Shown here piece after piece: positions 50,901-55,791 of a stretch of DNA of 60,000 nt (position 1 is the stretch's first letter; each line of letters opens with the position of its first letter). Made by a program: the position numbers and the translations under genes. Where the stretch lies: contig NC_079886.1 of assembly GCF_029227915.1 (NCBI RefSeq), positions 6,388,001-6,448,000 on the forward strand. The letters are read 5' to 3'. The notes beneath the pieces are model-generated. The model was not told where the DNA came from. It made no database searches and saw nothing but the letters and a program-made list of their open reading frames with translations. The DNA is from Hydractinia symbiolongicarpus. Its lineage: Eukaryota; Cnidaria; Hydrozoa; Anthoathecata; Hydractiniidae.

Positions 50901-52358
50901 CATGCTCCGTCGGCGTTCACCTTCACATTAGTTAAGAGCTGCATGGCTGGATTTCTTGTGTAAGACCTGGTTACCAATGACAAATGGGCCAGGCAAAAGA
51001 GGTTAATGTCTACGTAGTTCTTTTAAGTAAGTCAGGAGTCAGTGAACTAGCTAGTATGATCAGGTTGGCTATGAATAGGCTTGCTCGTGGATTAAAAGGA
51101 TCAGGACTATTCAATAATTTTGAGATCTGAAAGGGGGTGTCCGACCAAGACAGTCAGCCTAGGGTTAAATATGAATCAATGTTAAGTATGTACTGCCCCT
51201 TAGCAGCAATTCCATATAAGCAAGTTGATGTTACTATAGCAACTGGGAGGGAAATTGGGGAGATGATAGACTGAGTGGGCGGTTGGATGTTGCATAAAGT
51301 TGTCTGGCCCTATCCAATCAATGGAAAATGGCCCCTTCTGGAAGCAAAAACCCTGTCTTTTATTTCCATGAGAGCCATTATATATTTCTTAATATTTATG
51401 AGGCTAGCCATGTAAAATATGCACATCTATCTATCAATCTATCTCTAAAAGCTCTGCAGGACTAGCCAGATAAAATTCTTTTGCAAATTTCTTTTCCCAC
51501 TGCATATATATATAGTGAATTATGATACAGTCAAACAGGTTTACTTCTATAATAACATCTAACAAGGACAGTGTAAATCTTGCATTAATGCCTGCTAAAA
51601 CTGAAAACAATAAGCAAGGAAATGAACTGATTTCCATTATTATTTCATTCCAGTATGTATCTACGTTGGAAATTTGAAAGACAATGCCTTTATACAAAAA
51701 TTTGTGTTAAAAAACATACAGCATATACAATTCAAATTCTGTGAATGTCTAAATTATATACAGAATTTCACTTTGTAGGCAGCCTCTGTAAATACCAGCT
51801 TACAATAAAAGCGATATTGTTATGTAGCGAGGGGAGTTGCAAGATTGTCGCTAGAGCTGTTTTTTTAGATAATCACATAATATAACACAGACAGTATAGC
51901 TATAGGTTATATAATAAAAATAATGCTAAATTTTGTGCTTTACAAACTGTTGGCCACTTTAAGGGGAATGACAACAGTAAGGAGGTTGTTATCTCATAAA
52001 GGTGATGAAAAAGGTGAAACTTATATAAACAAGGATCTACTCCTGCACAAAATACCCTTCTAACAATATTTATACAGAACTAAATTTTTACCAACTCTTT
52101 AGGATGGAAACCTTTAACATAAGTAACTAGCTTGGCTAGCTTGCTATAAATTTCATTGGAGCCTGTTACCTAATATTTCTATTTCAAGAGTAACCACTCG
52201 AAATAATCTTCTTTTTGCTAGCTGGGTAGCTAAATATTTACATGCGTGCTGAGCTAGCTAACCATGTTTAAAAATATTGCAAAGTTTTTTAAGTAATAAT
52301 TCTTACTGTACTTACCCAGGCATAATATTACTAGTGTTAGAAATATACTTGAAGCCAT
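11413..52358 (-). CDS. Giant multi-lectin type I membrane receptor (50 coding exons, 2736 aa)
   Basis: Every exon was placed by domain homology and GT-AG borders. All 49 junctions agree in phase and the summed length is 8211 nt, exactly 2737 codons including stop. Order: signal peptide (1-21), CTLD1 (22-157), CTLD2 (176-308), CTLD3 (309-456), discoidin 1 (457-619), CTLD4 (620-754), laminin-G-like (768-991), CTLD5 (992-1123), SUEL lectin (1132-1226), CTLD6 (1227-1369), CTLD7 (1382-1513), CTLD8 (1532-1665), CTLD9 (1678-1810), CTLD10 (1823-1953), CTLD11 (about 1965-2097), discoidin 2-4 (2098-2536), SEA (2537-2654), helix (about 2673-2695), 41-residue tail. Thr/Pro-rich linker exons separate many domains. 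There is a single signal peptide at one end and a single helix at the other, so this is one gene. It resembles the mannose-receptor family in using many CTLDs, but lacks ricin-B and fibronectin-II domains. Likely role: cell-surface glycan recognition and uptake or adhesion (inferred). Confidence 0.85.
11968..11997 (-). CDS. Receptor exon 49: juxtamembrane linker
   Basis: A 30-nt exon, phase 1 at both ends, encoding a charged linker (SPEGEKQESS) between the SEA domain and the membrane helix. Its donor is GTACGT and its acceptor TTTCTAG. Because it is symmetrical it can be skipped without breaking the frame. Confidence 0.7.
12144..13684 (-). CDS. Receptor exons 46-48: SEA domain
   Basis: Exons are 13536-13684, 12723-12781 and 12144-12289. 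The first begins with a Thr/Pro/Arg linker and then FYGSVRLTSVEYNDKLAY, the typical SEA opening. The second carries the middle helix. The third opens with KPGSVFVNF, matching the G-S-V autoproteolysis loop of SEA domains (cleavage would fall between G2608 and S2609), and ends GKLGEFTVDKSSLKI. SEA domains fold next to the membrane in mucins, and many self-cleave while the halves stay associated. Confidence 0.85.
13940..14874 (-). CDS. Receptor exons 43-45: discoidin (F5/8 type C) domain 4
   Basis: Exons are 14720-14874, 14385-14522 and 13940-14072. Landmarks are CDIPLGLETKLISDTFLSAS, then the ARL and AWC motifs, ITGIATQG in the second exon and RGICMRVELYGCG at the end. The terminal Cys pairs with the first. 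Discoidin domains bind glycans, lipids or matrix proteins through loops at one end of a beta barrel. Introns sit at the same places and phases (1-0-0-1) as in the other three discoidin units. Confidence 0.9.
15622..16984 (-). CDS. Receptor exons 40-42: discoidin domain 3
   Basis: Exons are 16857-16984, 15953-16114 and 15622-15748. It opens VCLTSLGMDDHKIASSSLSA and ends CLQVELFGCAS. The middle exon has PWLKIDLLHDMKLTRVLGI and then YIQYSSDDKNW, the usual Y-x-Y-S-x-D-x-x-x-W strand. It is shorter than the other units: the spike loop lacks the usual TQG and has GINDDN instead, so ligand choice probably differs. Confidence 0.9.
17176..18213 (-). CDS. Receptor exons 37-39: discoidin domain 2
   Basis: Exons are 18044-18213, 17597-17761 and 17176-17314. 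It opens ECRSALGMESMAIPDDNITA, has ARL, AWC, INTQG and YSLDGKHWKTY, and ends CLRVELYGCKS. Exon 38 uses a GTTAGA donor; this choice is fixed because only that end keeps phase 0 into exon 39. The acceptor of exon 39 is preceded by a run of 22 T on the coding strand. Confidence 0.9.
18401..20472 (-). CDS. Receptor exons 34-36: CTLD10 and CTLD11
   Basis: Exons are 20320-20472, 19343-19810 and 18401-18604. Exon 35 is unusual: it contains the second half of CTLD10, a short Lys/Pro linker and the first half of CTLD11. CTLD10 keeps its Cys frame but lacks both calcium motifs (KPG in place of EPN, WKT in place of WND). CTLD11 has NEPND and GKWND with conserved Glu/Asn, the mannose-type calcium site. 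The split inside WI-G of CTLD11 is phase 1. Confidence 0.9.
19823..19950. repeat. 14-bp minisatellite CATATAATATATAA, about 8.5 copies
   Basis: Eight exact copies (19823-19934) and a partial ninth lie 12 bases outside the splice acceptor of exon 35. On the minus strand the repeat reads through without stops as a hydrophobic YMLYIICYILYV pattern. That is a by-product of the repeat; the acceptor at 19811-19812 separates it from the coding exon. Confidence 0.95.
20562..20597 (-). CDS. Receptor exon 33: linker
   Basis: A 36-nt symmetrical exon (phase 1-1) encoding KASEKKPTDKPT between CTLD9 and CTLD10. Its Lys/Thr/Pro content suits an extended spacer. It could be skipped in frame. Confidence 0.7.
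20815..20860. repeat. Perfect 20-bp inverted repeat with 6-nt loop
   Basis: The arm TTAAACAATATATCAATACA (20815-20834) is followed by the loop TATTTT and the exact reverse complement (20841-20860). It lies in the intron between exons 32 and 33. It could fold as RNA on either strand, or be the core of a small foldback element. Length and pairing resemble a short microRNA precursor, but that is only a possibility. Confidence 0.9.
21185..21870 (-). CDS. Receptor exons 31-32: CTLD9
   Basis: Exons are 21726-21870 and 21185-21438, joined in phase 2 after SIHS. The domain has all four core Cys: CYLF, CEDSGG, the DEDC strand and the terminal VC. It has WND (GRWND) but QPS where EPN or QPD would be needed, so calcium site 2 is incomplete and sugar binding is doubtful. 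The donor of exon 31 is GTATGA. Confidence 0.88.
22609..22644 (-). CDS. Receptor exon 30: Thr/Pro linker
   Basis: A 36-nt symmetrical exon encoding GTNVKPNTTATP, with likely O- and N-glycosylation positions, between CTLD8 and CTLD9. Confidence 0.7.
23188..23819 (-). CDS. Receptor exons 28-29: CTLD8, galactose-type site
   Basis: Exons are 23642-23819 and 23188-23411, joined in phase 2. The domain has the WIG-equivalent YIGL, then WEDQS, AQPDNW and GKWND. QPD with a following aromatic is the signature of galactose/GalNAc-binding CTLDs in vertebrate studies, and this is the only QPD copy in the receptor. The full Cys set is present (CYYF, CEKMGS, EDC, LAC, FIC). Confidence 0.9.
24862..24915 (-). 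CDS. Receptor exon 27: Thr/Pro mucin-like linker
   Basis: A 54-nt symmetrical exon encoding GYIYPTTTPATTTPATTQ between CTLD7 and CTLD8; probably O-glycosylated and extended. Confidence 0.75.
25364..27614 (-). CDS. Receptor exons 24-26: CTLD7
   Basis: Exons are 27545-27614, 27293-27456 and 25364-25525. The domain is split differently from its neighbours, with an intron right after the first Cys strand and another before the FSWIDG strand. It has RPN where EPN is expected and WWD where WND is expected, so the calcium site is altered. The core Cys are present (SCP, HCIK, ACSKLG, HLCAG, LACYA, SVCK). Confidence 0.87.
26919..26999. repeat. 27-bp minisatellite, 3 copies
   Basis: The unit CAGTCCTCAGTCTATTGAAA plus AATAATA occurs three times in direct tandem, nearly identical, in the intron between exons 25 and 26. 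Confidence 0.9.
28252..28287 (-). CDS. Receptor exon 23: Thr/Pro linker
   Basis: A 36-nt symmetrical exon encoding VKTTEAPTPTVQ between CTLD6 and CTLD7. Confidence 0.7.
28366..28475. repeat. 25-bp GC-rich minisatellite, 4.4 copies
   Basis: The unit GCAGCCGAGTACTGCAACCG plus TCACA repeats at 28366, 28391, 28416, 28441 and 28466 (partial). Only one base differs among the full copies. It is a clear GC-rich island inside the intron between exons 22 and 23. Confidence 0.95.
29475..30535 (-). CDS. Receptor exons 21-22: CTLD6, degenerate
   Basis: Exons are 30376-30535 and 29475-29743, joined in phase 2 after SIES, the same place as in CTLD9. The fold is recognisable (CYRLYLEEL, CEKDNGKLASIES, DIWIGMKYDN, YTNWYNKQPD, FLCRK). 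The inner Cys pair and WND are missing (MYWKPTDEA is there instead). It is therefore unlikely to bind sugar in the classical calcium-dependent way, despite a QPD triplet. Confidence 0.87.
29872..29900 (-). repeat. A29 tract after AATAAA (minus strand), inside an intron
   Basis: On the minus strand AATAAA (29915-29920) is followed after 14 nt by 29 uninterrupted A. This is what the 3' end of a retroposed, polyadenylated transcript looks like. The sequence upstream on that strand (to about 30300) matches nothing recognisable, and no target duplication was found. Confidence 0.7.
30844..31128 (-). CDS. Receptor exon 20: SUEL-type (rhamnose/galactose) lectin domain
   Basis: One 285-nt symmetrical exon. 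The pattern CPLGKEVNITKVQFGSVKDN, then C-x-H-T-C, DSFFNNTPPC, and LTINYTCPEG at the end fits the SUEL / Gal_Lectin fold found in sea-urchin egg lectin, latrophilin and fish egg lectins, which bind L-rhamnose or D-galactose. The usual YGR is replaced by FGS, so monosaccharide contacts may differ. The domain sits between CTLD5 and CTLD6, preceded by a separate 24-nt exon. Confidence 0.85.
31202..31225 (-). CDS. Receptor exon 19: 24-nt micro-exon
   Basis: It encodes VYTPKKQD, phase 1-1, with acceptor CTTTTAG and donor GTATGT, linking CTLD5 to the SUEL domain. It rests on splice signals and phase only. Confidence 0.6.
31880..34018 (-). CDS. Receptor exons 17-18: CTLD5, mannose-type site
   Basis: Exons are 33818-34018 and 31880-32074, joined in phase 1 inside WI-G. 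The first half reads CYEFNSITTTWSSAKDSC and GGDLMSVHSP; the second has KYEPNNW and GYWND with all Cys. EPN plus WND is the mannose/fucose/GlcNAc-type calcium site. The 1.7-kb intron between the halves carries a MITE. Confidence 0.92.
32547..33267. mobile_element. MITE with internal 53-bp minisatellite
   Basis: The left end GTGATGCTCTCTAGGAAAAT (32547) is matched by its exact reverse complement ending at 33267, giving 22-bp terminal inverted repeats. ATTT flanks both sides (32543-32546 and 33268-33271) as a possible 4-bp target duplication. The interior has AT-rich stretches full of TACGTATT/AATACGAA motifs and a tandem array. No ORF is present, so it is non-autonomous. Confidence 0.8.
32836..33090. 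repeat. 53-bp tandem repeat, about 5 copies, inside the MITE
   Basis: The units start with GGGACGTTTTCTCGTCATTT and contain GAAATACGGCAACTTTG. Copies begin near 32838, 32891, 32944, 32998 and 33050; the last is shortened. Confidence 0.9.
34972..35783 (-). CDS. Receptor exons 15-16: laminin-G / concanavalin-like domain
   Basis: Exons are 35282-35783 and 34972-35141, joined in phase 2. It opens DYYWPLDVV, has LRYALSFDGKRNYLKFD, then the strong WNHVAFTWS and LKVYINGELKG strands, and closes FASLAIFEKVLAPLEVKKIY. This is the Laminin_G_3 type jelly roll. Such domains bind glycans, steroids or matrix proteins; the ligand here is unknown. The domain is about 220 residues, with an inserted Cys-containing loop (CATHPASSYC). 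Confidence 0.88.
36270..36308 (-). CDS. Receptor exon 14: short linker
   Basis: A 39-nt symmetrical exon encoding YQSAYIPKEPFNS between CTLD4 and the laminin-G-like domain. Confidence 0.65.
36798..37587 (-). CDS. Receptor exons 11-13: CTLD4
   Basis: Exons are 37495-37587, 37109-37327 and 36798-36890, all phase 1-1. Motifs are CGLGWVEDKASRNCYKF, GGDLLSI, FWIGLNDLDVEGFFKWND and TNCVSM. The EPN position reads QPK and WND reads WMD, so calcium-dependent sugar binding is doubtful. The three-exon split is unique to this copy. Confidence 0.9.
38305..38380 (+). repeat. tRNA-like SINE fragment
   Basis: A B-box-like GGATCGAATCC at 38350-38360 and an A-box-like TAGTGGGTTCG at about 38312 suggest a pol III, tRNA-derived SINE head. 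The T-stem does not pair properly, so it is not a functional tRNA gene. Confidence 0.35.
38791..40104 (-). CDS. Receptor exons 8-10: discoidin domain 1
   Basis: Exons are 39935-40104, 39695-39859 and 38791-38944. It opens CYSPMGIQNYAIPDASFTAS, has ARLYL, GAWCESN, PWLQINFGKPEKLTYMGVQG, YSNDGVSWDTY, and ends CCMRVEFYGCGIG. It is isolated from the other three discoidin units, between CTLD3 and CTLD4, but shares their 1-0-0-1 intron phases. Confidence 0.9.
39115..39370. repeat. Two diverged direct repeats of about 85 bp
   Basis: TTTATCACATTCGAGGGTCT at about 39115 and TTTGTCACATTCAGGATCTT at about 39284 each lead into similar TGTGCAAA...TCAGAAAAAAA...GAGAAA sequence. This is a local duplication in the intron between exons 9 and 10. 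Confidence 0.55.
40607..41050 (-). CDS. Receptor exon 7: CTLD3, single exon, no calcium site
   Basis: A 444-nt exon coding the whole domain: CPEGWISFDDHCYQI at the start, FWTGLSNITGTGLAWSD in the middle, GRWLQASCEERNYYACKV at the end. EPN and WND are replaced. It contains an insertion between the first helix Cys and the SEADLTSI strand. All other CTLDs are split by introns. Confidence 0.9.
41758..42280. mobile_element. Possible degenerate pogo/Tigger-like MITE
   Basis: The left side starts CAGTCAGCTCCCAGTCCCTC and is rich in ACTCGAAC/AACTTGAAC motifs. The right side has GTTGAGTTGAAG and GGTCCCTAGGAGGTTCCAG in the opposite sense. That arrangement recalls pogo-type non-autonomous elements. The ends are eroded and no TA duplication could be fixed, so the borders are approximate. 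Confidence 0.35.
42739..44145 (-). CDS. Receptor exons 5-6: CTLD2
   Basis: Exons are 43961-44145 and 42739-42952, joined in phase 0 just before QYWIGLSD. It has CEAGWLPWRKSCYGI, FGDLVIINDQDEQ, KEPSNEFGNEDC and GKWND. EPS in place of EPN weakens but may not abolish the calcium site, since the WND half is intact. Confidence 0.9.
44379..44432 (-). CDS. Receptor exon 4: Pro/Thr linker
   Basis: A 54-nt symmetrical exon encoding ATPMPTPTYPPRPNVTN between CTLD1 and CTLD2. Confidence 0.75.
45298..46651 (-). CDS. Receptor exons 2-3: CTLD1, mannose-type site
   Basis: Exons are 46418-46651 and 45298-45492, joined in phase 1 inside WI-G. The first half reads CIQPWIGNNINKSCYLFHN and YGGDLLSIADQKE; the second has GGEPNNWKNEDC and GKWND, so the EPN/WND calcium site is complete. 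It is the outermost lectin domain after signal-peptide removal. Confidence 0.92.
45655..45790 (+). repeat. tRNA-like SINE fragment with palindrome
   Basis: TGTTCGAATCTC (from about 45764) resembles a pol III B box. Upstream lies the palindrome TACAAGCTCGTGAGCTTGTA (about 45674-45693). The fragment sits between exons 2 and 3. It is not a functional tRNA, because the stems do not form. Confidence 0.35.
46652..52315 (-). other. Intron 1 of the receptor (5.7 kb)
   Basis: No coding exon with lectin-like features was found. Plus-strand frames here, such as 48112-48426, have no recognisable domain. The intron holds a 20-bp hairpin at 49046-49104 and AT-rich sequence. A region near 48000-48300 with TGACGTCA motifs may be an interspersed repeat. 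A long first intron would be a plausible place for enhancers, but none can be read directly. Confidence 0.6.
49046..49104. repeat. 20-bp inverted repeat, 1 mismatch, 19-nt loop
   Basis: GGGAGTTAACCTGTTAATAA (49046-49065) pairs with TTATTAACAGGTTTACTCCC (49085-49104) at 19 of 20 positions. It could be a foldback element or an RNA hairpin in intron 1. Confidence 0.8.
52316..52358 (-). CDS. Receptor exon 1: start codon and signal peptide
   Basis: ATG at 52358-52356 starts MASSIFLTLVILCL, followed by one extra base and a GTAAGT donor (phase 1). Joined to exon 2 this gives LCLAGHINGAC, a standard hydrophobic signal peptide with cleavage near Gly20 or Ala21, just before the first Cys of CTLD1. It was found by searching upstream for a short hydrophobic exon of the right phase. 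The exon is 5.7 kb from the next one, so this is the least certain part of the gene model. Confidence 0.75.
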
Positions 52359-52699
52359 ATCATTCTCGTGAAAGCGGACAACTCCTTGTTAATATGTGTC
52401 ACAAATCTTTCAAAAGATGGTTTGTTTTGATTGTGCACTTCGTTTGCTGCATATGCACAAATCCCGCGCACGTGATAACCATTACAAAGAGGATTCTAAC
52501 ACTCCATCCTACAGGACCAATTGTGTTTGGGGGGCAGGTAATATCTTTCGAGCCCGTAAAAGCAAGGGTGATTTTCCACTCGAACCACTTCCTCCTCAAG
52601 GTAAAAGCGCTAGCCAATCTCTTTTTCGTAAAATCTGGCATCACCAAGCACTGTGTTTTTACGTATGTTCCAAAAGAATGTTCGCTCGCAGATATTTAT

Positions 52700-54065
52700 G
52701 AAACGAAAAACAAGAAAAGCAAGTTTCACATCATTAAAAAGTCACCGCTAAACGACTGGTTCGGTCTTTAAAACACTTCACTGAATCTAAACAACAACCT
52801 CATTCTTATGTTCCAAAAATATTTTCTCGCCGACACTGTGTTTAGAATAAGCGTCGCGCCAGTGAGAGTAAAGGAACTTTAGGAACAAAGACATGTCCTC
52901 AAGGAAGATGTATAAATGGAAATGAAACAGACATTCAAGACGATACCATTTGAAGCAAGCAATTATAAAAAAAATACAAAATGTAAGTTATTAATTACAC
53001 TTATTTAAAACAAGCATTATGCTAAGATGCTGAGAAGATTCATAATCGGTTAATTACACCTTTGAAGTGGAGTTCTCCTGCTAGCAGTATATTCAAAGTC
53101 TCAATAAACATTTTCCGAATAGATTGTGTGGGTTATGCAAACAAAAAATAGAGGAATCAGTATAAGATCGACATGAAAATAAAGCAACTGGATTTGTAAT
53201 GGTTGTTTACTGTATTTTGTCGGGGTTTTTTTGTGTTTTTGGATTAATTAAAACCCAATTGAAAGCCCGCCTTTAAGTGGAAATTGTTTTTTCCTGTTTC
53301 TCTTTCCGTTTCCGTGTTGGAAAACGGAAAAGTGGAAACTTGCATTAACACTCCATCTTACATGCTGTTTTACCTTTACATATGGGCCATAGCTGTTGTT
53401 TACCTGCCCTTATTTTAACCAGTTCTTCACCGTGTGCTGGCATCTTTCACAAATAATTATGGCGCCAACTACACCATATTTCTTATGTTTGCTCATTTTG
53501 TTTTGATTACGACTTCGTTTCGAGATATAAACATATTTTAAAAAAAGTTAGTAGGCAGAATATTTTATGGAAAGAAAACAAAAAAAGCAAGTTTCAAGTA
53601 TTATCAAAGTGGCGTTGTTAAACGACAGACCTAATTTTTAAAATTCTTTAGTACCGCTAAATAACTAACTTCGTTCTTTCGAAAGCTCCGACGTTGTGTT
53701 TAGACGCAGAGATAAAAGTTTAGACTAAGCGTAGCGCCAGTAAGAGTGAAAAAAAATTAGTAGCGGGAAAAGATATTTTTTTGAGAAAGATGCTTGAATA
53801 GAAATGAGACAGGTCTTTAAGATGTTACTATTTTAAGCAAGCATGCCTACAAAAAACGCAAAATGTAAGTTAGTAATGAAGTTATTATTTGGAGGTAAGT
53901 ATGAAGAAGATTTGTAATCAGTTAATTACATTTTTGTGGATTTCTCCCGCTTATGTCTCCTCCTGTAAAAAATGCCCACATAACAAAAAAAAAATCTCCA
54001 TCCTAGTGTTGTTTATGCAAACAAAAAGTTAAAGGAATCATTATAAAGGCGACACGAATATAGTT
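52700..54065. repeat. Diverged tandem duplication, two copies of about 490 bp
   Basis: Copy 1 (about 52700-53190) and copy 2 (about 53568-54065) share ordered blocks: AAAAGCAAGTTTCA, TAAACGAC, TGTGTTTAGA, AAGCGT(C/A)GCGCCAGT, AAATG(A)AGACAG-like, AAAATGTAAGTTA, CAGTTAATTACA-like, and TTATGCAAACAAAAA. The spacing is about 865 bp. Many indels separate the copies, so the event is old. Confidence 0.75.
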
Positions 54066-54247
54066 GTTATGATTGGCTACTGCTTGTTGTTGCTTTAAAG
54101 ATTCTTTGTATTTCTACAGATTTTCTCTTCTAATAATGATAAAATTAGGAGGCCAGGAAATAAAATTGTAATAACACAAGTTTGGTGGCCAACCCGTGAT
54201 GGTGTAAAGTCAACTTAAAACCTTCATGGGGTTCAGTACCTCATTTC

Positions 54248-54324
54248 CAACCTCGTCTTCGGGGCTTGCCAAGTCTTTTATAATGAGACGGAGAAAAACC
54301 TAACAAGCCTTGGGGACAAGGTTG
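54248..54324. mobile_element. Small MITE, copy B
   Basis: The ends CAACCTCGTCTTCGGGGCTT and AGCCTTGGGGACAAGGTTG are imperfect inverted repeats over about 77 bp. It belongs to the same family as the copies at 1472-1552 and 54732-54834. Confidence 0.6.
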
Positions 54325-54731
54325 TACTTTACAACAGTTCATGATAAGAAAGTGTTTCCTCGTTCTCAAATTCTCCAAGGTCACTATGAGTAGAAACCGT
54401 TTGTTTAGACTCTTTTTTTCTTTTTTTAACACCTCTGAGAAAAATAAAAAGCCATCAACTCTTTATTGACTTTTTGTGTATTTGGTTTTTCCTCTTGTTT
54501 GTTAATAACATAACGGACGTTGCATTTGTTTACCTTGACTAAACCTTGACATCAAAAACAAAAAAATACATTATGTAAATACGCATTATCCAATTGAATG
54601 TCTTATGCATTATTTAAATTTTTTGATTATGTAAATTTACTGCATTATGGGAATATATCGCATACAATCAATAAAAATTCAAAAAAAACCTATTCTTGCG
54701 ATTCTCTCGGAATAACGTTCTTTAAATAGTC

Positions 54732-54834
54732 ATCCTTGACCCCAGAGTCTCTTGACCCCAGGGTCTCTTGACCCCTGAACTGTTATTACGAAGAATTTAA
54801 TCAAAAAGGCAAAATTCCTTGGGAACAAGGTTTG
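54732..54834. mobile_element. Small MITE, copy C
   Basis: ATCCTTGACCCCAGAGTCTC at the left, with an internal partial duplication (CTTGACCCCAG twice), and TTCCTTGGGAACAAGGTTTG at the right. It shares TGAACTGTTATTAC with copy A. Confidence 0.55.
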
Positions 54835-55506
54835 CTCGGAAATAAAGAGGCCTTTCCAATTTTACAAAGCGAGAAAGATACCTAGGAACAAGTTTCTTTG
54901 TGTCTTTCACTCTCTTAGTCTCATTAAAGGGGATTTAGAATGAATAAAACTTAATCTGGGATTTATTACAAGATGACGAAGTGAATTAAAGTTTAACATT
55001 TTTTTGTAAGCAACATGAAATTTTAGACAGGGCTTTATGTAAGTTAAGTTTCTCCACTTCCTTTTACCAGTTTAACTTTCTTAATTCTATTCGCTTCTTC
55101 AGAGCATAACCATTTACACCTCTATGTGAAGACTAAATTTATGTATTTATGACGGTCAACGTGTTTTCTTGCTCTTTTTTGTGAGTCTCTTATCTATTTT
55201 TAAAATTTGATATTTTTGAAGGACTTAACCCCGTGCTGATGATGAAACATTTCGCGATAAAGAAAGAATGTATGTAAGTTTAGCTATCACATAATTAAGT
55301 GGTAACTTAATGAGAGGTTAGCAATTACCATGCTTGCTAATTGCTATGGTAGTTAATGACAAGGTCGATCTCTGTGGCTGCATGAATGAGATATTAATTA
55401 ACAATAATCACGTTGGACAGCCCTGATGTTTTTAAATACTCTTTCGAACGTATATAAAAATATTTCAGCTTTTTCTTAAGAGATTAAAACATTAAATTTT
55501 ACTATT

Positions 55507-55791
55507 ATGGGTAGGTGAAGCTGAAAATATTTTCAAATTGCCTGCTTTGTTTTGTTTGTTTGCAAACTCGTTTTCAGGAATTTTTCCCTTCTTGACATCG
55601 TGAGCCGTCAACTAAGCGCTGGATGCTTTGACATTAGCCAACAAACCCTGTGGACAATGATCGTTTGTTTTCTCTTTCATTTAATACTTTTTTTATTTAT
55701 CCCCTTTATCTGGTTACTCACCAAGGCTTACATTAGAAAGATATTGTTCATTAATAATCGGATTTATAGACAAAATGTTTCTGACAACTAA
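55507..55791 (+). CDS. Candidate 73-aa single-pass membrane microprotein (2 exons)
   Basis: Exon 1 (55507-55514) gives ATG GGT AG. The 63-nt intron runs from GTGAAG to TTTTCAG and has a T-rich tract. Exon 2 is 55578-55791. The join is in frame and gives MGRNFSLLDIV at the start, a 23-residue hydrophobic segment at about residues 28-50, then KAYIRK and a basic tail ending VSDN. TATATAAA at 55451-55458 lies about 50 bp before the ATG, a sensible promoter position. No family was recognised. The length could still be chance, and no poly(A) hexamer is obvious, so this is tentative. Confidence 0.35.

Larger units (their letters stand above)
52359..55506. other. Upstream flank of the receptor, with a tandem duplication
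   Basis: The receptor promoter should lie at the low end of this stretch on the minus strand. No convincing TATA box was seen. Open frames on both strands at about 52277-52771 overlap exon 1 but have no recognisable domain, and their frame is not kept in the duplicated copy. Repeats are listed separately. Confidence 0.5.

Noticed and set aside
52277-52771. 164-codon plus-strand frame overlapping exon 1 of the receptor
   Set aside because: It starts at a non-ATG codon, has no recognisable domain, and its frame is broken in the duplicated copy near 53.6 kb.
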